A DNA stretch of 8,348 nt from DSOS01 sp035286585 (GTDB lineage Bacteria; Chloroflexota; Anaerolineae; Anaerolineales; UBA4823): contig DATEDC010000018.1 in the NCBI GenBank assembly GCA_035286585.1, positions 1 to 8,348 on the forward strand, written 5' to 3'. Both the position numbers and the translations under genes were made by a program. Numbering within the stretch: position 1 is the first letter of the stretch; each line of letters starts with the position of its first letter. The notes under the pieces were generated by a model. It was not told the DNA's origin. It made no database searches and saw only the letters and a program-made list of their open reading frames with translations. Positions 1 to 4,130 of this stretch are shown here, piece by piece.

Positions 1-207
1 CGCAAACATGTCTCCTTTATGTACAGTTTCCCAAATTTCATCCCGCTCCCGGCACCGATTGTTGACAGGATTGTCGAGAGAGTCTTGTCCCTGAGATTCG
101 ATCGGATCTATGGTCATTTCTTTGATCTGGAGATCGAGGCAGATGCTAAGCAAGTCGTCCAGAGATCTGCGGAGCGATACAAGAGGGCAATTGGAGCCCG
201 CAGTTGA
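1..207 (+). CDS. MBL-fold metallohydrolase, C-terminal fragment (5' end outside window)
   Basis: The reading frame is open from base 1 and stops at the TGA at 205-207, leaving 68 residues, so only the tail of the protein is visible. The segment FPNFIPLPAPIVDRIV, then FDRIYGHFFDLEI, then DAKQVVQRSAERYKRAI resembles, from memory, the C-terminal end of metallo-beta-lactamase-fold hydrolases, in which a Tyr/Pro-rich strand leads into a helix and a terminal SAERY helix. The metal-binding HxHxDH core would lie upstream of the window and cannot be checked. The ATG at 19 is probably internal, because the similarity seems to begin before it (HVSFMYSFP) and no ribosome-binding site precedes it. The stop lies 15 bases before the attC-like element, the usual position of a cassette gene relative to its attC. 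The fold call is moderate; the substrate is unknown. Confidence 0.55.
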   Translation, partial: RKHVSFMYSFPNFIPLPAPIVDRIVERVLSLRFDRIYGHFFDLEIEADAKQVVQRSAERYKRAIGARS

Positions 208-221
208 GAATCACCCATGCA

Positions 222-311
222 GCCTAACCACTCGCTGGAGCGGACGCAGCCTGCGTGGATCAGATCAATGAACGAAGATTGGTAGGGCCGCTCAGCTCGG
301 AGCCGTTGGAC
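222..311 (+). repeat. attC-like recombination site (candidate integron cassette boundary)
   Basis: The element starts with GCCTAAC (222-228), matching the attC R'' consensus RYYYAAC, and ends with GTTGGAC (305-311), matching R' GTTRRRY. Inside, CGCT-G-GAGCGG (233-243) can pair with CCGCTCAGC (288-296), giving a nine-base-pair stem interrupted by a single unpaired G at 237. An extrahelical base in the L box is a hallmark of attC hairpins. R'' and R' can pair at five Watson-Crick positions plus one G-T. The 90-bp length is within the attC range, and it sits just 3' of a gene stop in the expected orientation. The right-hand spacer (297-304) is slightly long. No integrase or second copy is in the window, so it could also be a solitary attC-derived repeat. 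Confidence 0.5.
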
Positions 312-338
312 GGCTCAGTCAAAAGGAGAAATAGCATT

Positions 339-515
339 ATGGAAATGCCGCAAGACCGCTTCATCAAAGTTGGGAATTTCAACACACGCTATTGGTCTGA
401 AGGTAGCTAAGGCTCACCAGTTATTCTTGTCCATGGCATCGGGGCTCATATCGAGCACTGGCTGGCGCCACATCAGAGCGGGGCCCCAAGCCTGGGTTGG
501 AGCGGGTCAGAATAG
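339..515 (+). pseudogene. alpha/beta hydrolase, N-terminal remnant with in-frame stop
   Basis: An ATG at 339 is preceded by a good ribosome-binding site (AAGGAG, 323-328). It opens a frame reading MEMPQDRFIKVGNFNTRYWS, a typical start of an alpha/beta hydrolase (first strands of the fold). A TAA at 408-410 interrupts it after 23 residues. The same frame continues as GSPVILVHGIGAHIEHWLAP, which is the next strand plus the HGxG oxyanion-hole loop, so the homology clearly crosses the stop. It degenerates after about 474 and ends at a TAG (513-515). The nucleophile elbow and the rest of the fold are missing. It was probably once a roughly 250-280-residue hydrolase; only a 23-residue peptide could be made now. 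It starts 27 bases after the attC-like site. Confidence 0.75.
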
Positions 516-538
516 CTCGACAGAAAGGAGAGGATGAA

Positions 539-832
539 GTGGCAATCAAGGTGATCGTCGAACTGCAAGCCAAACCAGGTAAGCGGGCCGAGCTCAAGAG
601 TCTGCTCGAGAGCATTGTGGCGAAACAGGGACCGGGCCAGCGCGGTTTCCTGGGCAGCACACGCTACGAGGTGCTTGATAACCCCGACATGCTGGTTGAG
701 ATTGCCGATTGGGAGTCGGCCGAGGCGCGGGTGGCGCACATGCAGGAGGCGGCGGCCACCGGCGTCTACGCGCCTGTGTTCGAGATGTTGGCCGCTCCAT
801 TCCGGGCTACAGTCATAAGTCCGCTGCCCTGA
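539..832 (+). CDS. ABM-domain (antibiotic biosynthesis monooxygenase-like) protein
   Basis: This 97-residue protein has the size and pattern of a single ABM domain, a dimeric ferredoxin-like alpha/beta barrel. The first strand is AIKVIVELQAKPGK, then a helix AELKSLLESIVAK, a middle strand GFLGSTRYEVLDNPD, the strand LVEIADWES (typical ABM 'E.W.S' signature at about residues 54-62) and the closing helix and strand VFEMLAAPFRATVI. Members act as cofactor-free monooxygenases, haem-degrading enzymes or stress-related proteins of unknown substrate; the sequence does not tell which. I chose the GTG at 539 because AAAGGAG (524-530) lies eight bases upstream and the alignable domain begins there. A TTG at 497 would add 14 residues read out of the decayed hydrolase. 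The gene is intact between two broken hydrolase pieces, suggesting it was inserted or retained selectively. Confidence 0.8.
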   Translation: MAIKVIVELQAKPGKRAELKSLLESIVAKQGPGQRGFLGSTRYEVLDNPDMLVEIADWESAEARVAHMQEAAATGVYAPVFEMLAAPFRATVISPLP

Positions 833-865
833 CAGGCAGCCGGTGTCACTGTCATTAATCCGCGC

Positions 866-1117
866 CCGGCCTCGCAGAGAAGACCGGACAATGTGTTCCT
901 AAAGTTATTACATTTCGAACGATTCGGCAACATGCAGACGCCGACCCTTCTGTTGGTTGGCAGCGATAGTCCTCCCGGCGAGCTGGAGAAAGCGAAGGTT
1001 GTGTCTGACGGCCTTCCCGACGCGCGGGTGGTAATTCTGCCCGGGCAGGGACATACGGCCATGATCACGGCACCCGAAGTCCTCCTCAATGAGGTCGTTC
1101 GGTTCCTGGAATCATGA
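866..1117 (+). pseudogene. alpha/beta hydrolase, C-terminal fragment
   Basis: The frame running to the TGA at 1115-1117 encodes the last third of an alpha/beta hydrolase. MQTPTLLLVGSDSPP is the strand carrying the acidic-residue turn, ARVVILPGQGHTAM is the strand with the catalytic-histidine loop (GQGH), and PEVLLNEVVRFLES is the closing helix. There is no nucleophile elbow or oxyanion loop, and no convincing start: a GTG at 893 begins mid-homology without a ribosome-binding site. It therefore looks like a 5'-truncated remnant. It shares its frame with the upstream ABM gene, from which it is separated by one TGA. The fragment does not look like the missing half of the stub at 339; the C-terminal style is closer to another hydrolase subfamily. 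It ends eight bases before the next start, so any transcript would also cover the intact hydrolase. Confidence 0.7.
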
Positions 1118-1125
1118 TAGCTTGA

Positions 1126-1956
1126 ATGTCACAAACAATCGCCAAAACAGCGAAGGGTCCAATTGAATATCGTCTCGAAGGCAGTGGGCCGACAGTTATG
1201 GTTTTGAATGGTGGGCATTGTAGTCGAGAGAGCAGGCTATCGCACGAGCAGTTGACAGAGCATGGCTTCTCAGTTTTGACTCCATCTCGCCCAGGGTATG
1301 ACAGCACGCCATCTGAAGTAGGCCGAACCGCCCAGGAAGCGGCAGACGCCCTTGCCGCCCTGTTGGACACGGTTCAAATACCTGCGGTGGATGTAATCGG
1401 GATATCCGCCTCGGGTCCAACTGCCCTGGCCTTTGCCCTTCGCCATTCAAGCAGGATTCGCACACTCATCCTAGAGTCAGCCGTCACAACGGCTTGGCCC
1501 GAAGATAGAAAGCTTAAACAGGGTGCGCGCCTACTGTTTGGACGCGCTGAGCGTGTCACCTGGGGATTGATTAAAATGGTTTTGAGGCTGGCGCCGGTGA
1601 CGATGATACGGTTGATGCTGCAAGAAATGACCACTTTGGATGTGGATGTGGTCATCGAGCGTATGAGCCAAGAGGACCTGCGATTTGTGAATCGGCTGAT
1701 CAAAACCTCTCGATCGGGGACTGGGTTTATGAACGATCTTAACCATCGAGTAGATGACTTGTCTGGAATTTCGGTGCCCGTCTTGGTGATGTATTCGCCC
1801 TATGATAAGTCGGTGCCGCCCAAGAATGCCAAGCGCGTCGCCGCAGAAGTCGCAACATGCGAGCTGTATGAAGTGCCTGCGGATACGCATCTGATTTGGA
1901 TTGGCAAGTCTGAGAAGGAAGTCTGGCAAAAGCGATTGTCGTTTCTCCAGTCGTAA
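1126..1956 (+). CDS. alpha/beta hydrolase fold protein
   Basis: This is a complete 276-residue alpha/beta hydrolase, normal length for the family. Visible landmarks are the oxyanion-hole strand VMVLNGGH (residues 24-31), the nucleophile elbow IGISASGPTAL with Ser94 as predicted nucleophile, a helical cap region (about 125-200), VLVMYSPYDKSVPP with Asp227 as predicted acid, and PADTH with His255 as predicted base. The elbow is G-x-S-x-S followed by Gly, a tolerated variant of GxSxG. The substrate cannot be deduced: esterase, lactonase, haloperoxidase-like and C-C hydrolase activities all share this fold. The ATG at 1126 has no strong Shine-Dalgarno but lies eight bases after the stop of the preceding fragment, so translation may once have been coupled. 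No signal peptide is seen, so it is probably cytoplasmic. Confidence 0.9.
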   Translation: MSQTIAKTAKGPIEYRLEGSGPTVMVLNGGHCSRESRLSHEQLTEHGFSVLTPSRPGYDSTPSEVGRTAQEAADALAALLDTVQIPAVDVIGISASGPTALAFALRHSSRIRTLILESAVTTAWPEDRKLKQGARLLFGRAERVTWGLIKMVLRLAPVTMIRLMLQEMTTLDVDVVIERMSQEDLRFVNRLIKTSRSGTGFMNDLNHRVDDLSGISVPVLVMYSPYDKSVPPKNAKRVAAEVATCELYEVPADTHLIWIGKSEKEVWQKRLSFLQS

Positions 1957-1980
1957 TACGGGCGGCCCAACCACCGCGTG

Positions 1981-2178
1981 CAGCCGACCGACTACCGTGC
2001 CACTGGCGTGGTGGAGAGCATCGCTCCCGGGACCTAGGTGGTCAGCGGGGTCACACTGCTAATCACGCCGCAGACGGAGATGCGCGACATGATCTCGGTT
2101 GGCGATCTGGTGGAAGTGCGGGCTATCACGGCTGCCAACGGCACGCTGATCGCGGTCAGGTTGGAGCTCTCAGACTAG
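1981..2178 (+). pseudogene. DUF5666-like domain remnant with amber stop
   Basis: Reading from 1981 gives ATGVVESIAPGT, then TAG at 2035-2037, then VVSGVTLLITPQTEM, ISVGDLVEVRAI, ANGTLIAVRLEL and a terminal TAG at 2176-2178. The pattern of a short beta strand, a 'T.I....VGD.V.V' turn and a final 'dG...A..I.l' strand is typical of DUF5666 domains, small OB/beta-barrel modules usually found in exported proteins. The stop falls where a TGG Trp codon would fit, so one G-to-A change explains it. There is no start codon with a ribosome-binding site and no signal peptide, so the 5' part is also gone. The preserved reading frame after the stop points to recent decay. Confidence 0.65.
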
Positions 2179-2311
2179 GAGGCGGACCAAAGTTCTTACG
2201 GAAGCATAGGGGAAGCTGTTCGACTGGAGGAGATGGGAGCAGATCGTGGCAGCGCCGAGGGAGGCGTCCATGCATGGATGATCGCGCAGGGATAGGTAAA
2301 GCAAGAAATTT
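2179..2311. other. short intergenic region with a 12-bp palindrome
   Basis: This 133-base stretch separates the + strand remnants from the convergent toxin-antitoxin operon. It contains the perfect palindrome TCCATGCATGGA at 2267-2278 but no T-tract in either direction to make an obvious terminator. Short peptides can be read on the + strand (for example LEEMGADRG and VHAWMIAQG), but I recognise no family and see no start signal. Confidence 0.4.
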
Positions 2312-2719
2312 TTAATTCGCGCTCCAGGTCGTAATGATTTCTCCACTCAATTTTTGGAATTCTGGATCGCCGGTGACCACCTCCGCCTGGCGAAGTTTTC
2401 CCAGCGCAGCAGTGTAACAATCCGCATAGGAAAGACCGCCTTTAGCTTTGAAGGTTGCGGCCTGATAAGTAAGCTCCCAGTCGGCGTCAACAATTTCTAT
2501 AGACATGCCTTGAATTTCTGCGACTAGGGCGTCGGCCTGAGCCGGGGAAACGGTGCGGGCAATTAAGTACCAAAATTCGCCCAAATTGACCACACATATT
2601 GCCAGTTTAAGATTGCCTGCTTCAGCCTCCAGCAGTAAGCTGCGCACAAAATCTGCGCCAGGCTCATCCTCGAAGAAGGCGACCAGGGCGTAAGTGTCCA
2701 GGACTTTGGCGGCCGCCAT
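2312..2719 (-). CDS. vapC: VapC-family PIN-domain toxin (ribonuclease)
   Basis: This 135-residue protein has the size of VapC toxins and the four conserved acidic PIN-domain positions: Asp8 in VLDTYAL, Glu48 in NLGEFWY, Asp100 in SYADCYTAAL and Asp118 in VTGDPEF. These bind the Mg or Mn ions needed for RNA cleavage. Known VapCs cut tRNA or rRNA and arrest growth when free of their antitoxin; the target here cannot be read from sequence. No catalytic residue is missing, so the toxin is probably active. Its ATG (2719-2717) follows the antitoxin stop after one base (TAG-C-ATG), which implies translational coupling. It is transcribed towards the + strand remnants with no clear terminator beyond its end. 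Confidence 0.92.
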   Translation of the reverse strand: MAAAKVLDTYALVAFFEDEPGADFVRSLLLEAEAGNLKLAICVVNLGEFWYLIARTVSPAQADALVAEIQGMSIEIVDADWELTYQAATFKAKGGLSYADCYTAALGKLRQAEVVTGDPEFQKLSGEIITTWSAN

Positions 2720-2720
2720 G

Positions 2721-2948
2721 CTACTCGCGCTCTGCGTCTACCCGGCGCTCTTCCAGCAAAGATTTCAGCACACCCTTGCCTTTGAGCCTACCTTGCAGCC
2801 GTTTGAGCGACTCTTCTGTAACCGGCTTGAGCAGGATCGCTTCGCCGGTATCGATAATGTTGATCTTCGTGCAGGCCTGGATCCCATATTTACGCCGTAG
2901 CTCGACCGGGATGACGATCTGACCCTTTATAGTAGCATATGTTTCCAT
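2721..2948 (-). CDS. vapB: AbrB/SpoVT-type antitoxin (VapB-like)
   Basis: This 75-residue antitoxin has an N-terminal swapped-hairpin AbrB domain: YATIKGQIVIPVELRRKYGI (residues 4-23) and TKINIIDTGEAILLKPV (27-43). The charged tail (about 46-75, with ESLKRLQGRLKGKG and EERRVDAERE) is expected to be disordered until it wraps around the toxin. The start at 2948 is chosen because AGGAG (2961-2957) lies eight bases upstream. The alternative ATG at 2978 would overlap the -10 of the promoter and add ten residues outside the domain. The protein should neutralise VapC and, with it, repress the operon by binding the palindrome in the promoter. Confidence 0.9.
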   Translation of the reverse strand: METYATIKGQIVIPVELRRKYGIQACTKINIIDTGEAILLKPVTEESLKRLQGRLKGKGVLKSLLEERRVDAERE

Positions 2949-2965
2949 TTGTTTTACTCCTGTTG

Positions 2966-2976
2966 GTATATCATAC
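2966..2976. promoter_or_regulatory. candidate VapB/VapBC operator
   Basis: GTAT-ATC-ATAC is a perfect inverted repeat (4-bp arms, 3-bp centre) lying exactly over the -10 hexamer of the vapBC promoter. AbrB-type antitoxins autoregulate by binding such palindromes. The arms are short and AT-rich, so chance is not excluded. Confidence 0.4.
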
Positions 2977-2998
2977 ATTCTAACTTATTGTAAGTCAA
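2970..2998 (-). promoter_or_regulatory. Sigma70-type promoter of vapBC
   Basis: Read on the - strand, TTGACT (2998-2993) and TATGAT (2975-2970) are separated by exactly 17 bases, five of six matches to each consensus hexamer. Transcription would start near 2963, leaving a leader of about 15 bases that contains the AGGAG at 2961-2957. This promoter is what rules out the upstream antitoxin start. Confidence 0.75.
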
Positions 2999-3053
2999 GC
3001 AGATTTACGTAATACATTCGCAGCGGAGGCTGCAGCGATGAGTTTGGCTTTGT

Positions 3054-3224
3054 CTAAGGGTGTTTGCGGTGCGCTAAAAGCGCGTCCGCCCAAGGGTGAT
3101 AAACATGTAGAGAAGCGTACGGGGAATCGACCTGCGAGGCGCCGATCCCCAATGAGCCTGCCAGCGCGATGCCTGCGCCCAGGACGCCTAAAATCCATTG
3201 GATGATTCTGGATAACGATTTCAT
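3054..3224 (-). CDS. small membrane-type protein coupled to the DtxR-family regulator
   Basis: This 56-codon frame begins with an ATG (3224-3222) directly after the regulator's TGA (TGA-ATG), so ribosomes finishing the regulator could reinitiate at once. The N-terminus is MKSLSRIIQWILGVL, with basic Lys2 and Arg6 followed by a hydrophobic glycine-rich segment (about residues 7-29, with GVLGAGIALAGSLGIG). That would be one membrane helix or an uncleaved signal anchor. The remaining polar tail (about 30-56) is rich in His, Tyr and Trp: four His, including H-V-Y-H and the terminal H-R-K-H-P. I do not recognise a family. The tail could touch metal, which would fit an iron locus, but that is inference. 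It could instead be a truncated remnant, since no terminator or further gene follows. Confidence 0.5.
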   Translation of the reverse strand: MKSLSRIIQWILGVLGAGIALAGSLGIGASQVDSPYASLHVYHPWADALLAHRKHP

Positions 3225-3959
3225 TCAAGCGGAGGCGCGTCTCTCGGCGAAGATGTAGCGCGCCGCGGGGAAGCCGAGGGTGATCTGCCGGCCGGCCATC
3301 TCGCCTTCCGTCTCGCCCTTCGTCTCGCCTTCCATCTCGATGGTCATGGTTTGATTGAAGGGCAGAATCTCCCCCACCAGGACCTCGGCGCCGGGCAGAA
3401 CCCCATTCTCGATAAGAAAATTCAATAAGTCGGCGTTTTCCTCGGCAAATTCATGGATGCGGCGGATGACGACTCTTTCACGCGTGCTGAGCTCGGTGAG
3501 CGGTATCCAGTTGCTGACCACGTGTTCGTGGCCAGGCAGGGGATTGCCATGCGGGCAGACCTGCGGATCGCCGAGGACGTCCAGCAGGCGCTCCTCGAGA
3601 TGGGGGGAGAGGGCATGCTCGATGCCATGGGCTTCGTCGTGGATCAGGGGTAGTTCCACTTTCAGAATTTTCAGCAGCAGCCACTCGGTGAGCATGTGCC
3701 GGCGGGTAACCGAGTGCGCGGCAGCCCGCCCGGTCTCGGTGAGGCGGACGGATTTGCGCCCTTTGCCGGTGATCCAGTTATCGCGTTCCATGCGCTTGAA
3801 GGTCATGGCGACGGTAGCTGGCGTAACTCCCAGCATCTCCGCCAGGCGAGCGGCGACGATTTCGCCGTAATCACGCTCCATGACGTGCATCGTCATCAGG
3901 TAGTCTTCCACGGTGTGGGTTGGGCGATGATCAGGGGTTGTAATATTGTGGCGTGACAT
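3225..3959 (-). CDS. DtxR/MntR-family metal-dependent transcriptional repressor
   Basis: This 244-residue protein has the three DtxR-type modules. The winged helix spans about 15-80, with IVAARLAEMLGVTPATVAMT as helix-turn-helix. The metal-binding and dimerisation domain spans about 81-155, including RRHMLTE, HDEAHGIEHALS and CPHGNPLPG. A FeoA/SH3-like domain follows (about 157-238). Aligned by hand with an offset of nine to diphtheria DtxR, the ancillary ligands His79, Glu83 and His98 correspond to His88, Glu92 and His107, and the primary Glu105 and His106 to Glu114 and His115. Two positions differ: DtxR Met10 is Asp19 (as in MntR) and Cys102 is His111. Residues 208-223 are a low-complexity E-G-E/T-K insertion in the last domain. 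It is divergent from a ferric-iron importer, so it is probably an iron-sensing repressor; manganese is the alternative. No clear ribosome-binding site precedes the ATG. Confidence 0.93.
   Translation of the reverse strand: MSRHNITTPDHRPTHTVEDYLMTMHVMERDYGEIVAARLAEMLGVTPATVAMTFKRMERDNWITGKGRKSVRLTETGRAAAHSVTRRHMLTEWLLLKILKVELPLIHDEAHGIEHALSPHLEERLLDVLGDPQVCPHGNPLPGHEHVVSNWIPLTELSTRERVVIRRIHEFAEENADLLNFLIENGVLPGAEVLVGEILPFNQTMTIEMEGETKGETEGEMAGRQITLGFPAARYIFAERRASA
3291..3338 (-). repeat. 12-bp tandem repeat inside the regulator gene
   Basis: About three and a half imperfect 12-bp units encode MEGE-TKGE-TEGE-MAG in the FeoA/SH3-like domain. On the + strand the units read TCGCCTTCCGTC, TCGCCCTTCGTC and TCGCCTTCCATC. 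The repeat keeps the frame and probably lengthens an exposed loop between strands. Copy number may vary by slippage. Confidence 0.7.
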
Positions 3960-3989
3960 AATTTCTATGAAAAAAGTGACATAATTGTC

Positions 3990-4018
3990 TTGACTAACTT
4001 CAAATATTAGCCTATACT
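3990..4018 (+). promoter_or_regulatory. Sigma70-type promoter of the iron ABC transporter operon
   Basis: TTGACT (3990-3995) and TATACT (4013-4018) are spaced by 17 bases, each five of six to consensus. Transcription would start near 4025, giving a leader of about 105 bases before the first gene. The -10 lies inside the DtxR-box-like sequence, the right place for repression by blocked polymerase binding. Confidence 0.75.
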
Positions 4019-4020
4019 AA
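4002..4020. promoter_or_regulatory. DtxR-box-like operator over the -10
   Basis: AAATATTAGCCTATACTAA matches 13 of 19 bases of the classical DtxR/IdeR consensus TTAGGTTAGCCTAACCTAA in my hand alignment. The conserved TTAGCCTA core and the final CTAA are exact. It contains the inverted repeat TTAG (4007-4010) and CTAA (4017-4020). The left half-site is poor. Position over the promoter and next to a DtxR-family gene supports the call; the true consensus of this subfamily is unknown. Confidence 0.55.
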
Positions 4021-4045
4021 CCCAGACAATTCCTGCATGATAAGT

Positions 4046-4068
4046 CCATTCTATCACAGGTAGAATGG
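4046..4068 (+). promoter_or_regulatory. hairpin in the importer mRNA leader
   Basis: CCATTCTA (4046-4053) and TAGAATGG (4061-4068) are perfect 8-bp arms around a 7-base loop, about 20 bases after the predicted transcription start and 60 bases before the start codon. There is no T-tract, so it is not a terminator. It could be a DNA operator for a second regulator or an mRNA-stabilising leader hairpin. Confidence 0.5.
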
Positions 4069-4130
4069 TTGGCAATGAACGCCTGGGACATCCAAATAAC
4101 GAATTATAAGCCATAAGGAATCCACGCTCA

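Larger units (their letters stand above)
3953..4021. promoter_or_regulatory. three phased 23-bp repeats in the divergent control region
   Basis: Bases 3953-3975, 3976-3998 and 3999-4021 align as three adjacent 23-bp units. The first two share an exact 11-mer (GTGACATAATT) and 16 of 23 bases. The second and third share 15 of 23, including the end ACTAAC. Unit 1 covers the regulator's start codon; unit 3 covers the -10 of the importer promoter. Regular spacing suggests an array of binding sites for one protein, most simply the adjacent regulator. AT-richness inflates the weaker match. Confidence 0.45.

Noticed and set aside
497..538. TTG start 42 bases upstream for the ABM protein
   Set aside because: The extra residues come from the decayed hydrolase and do not belong to the domain; the GTG at 539 has a well-spaced ribosome-binding site.
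2267..2278. 12-bp palindrome as a terminator or insertion target
   Set aside because: No T-run, no flanking duplication and no transposase nearby; kept only as a note.
2949..2978. Upstream ATG for the antitoxin
   Set aside because: It overlaps the promoter -10 and would not be in the transcript.
3020..3033. GCAGC-GGAG-GCTGC inverted repeat as a terminator for the regulator operon
   Set aside because: Only five base pairs and no T-tract after it on the - strand.
2995..3228. 77-residue - strand frame starting with TTG
   Set aside because: Arg-rich, no recognisable fold, rare start; it overlaps the better-supported 56-residue frame that abuts the regulator stop.
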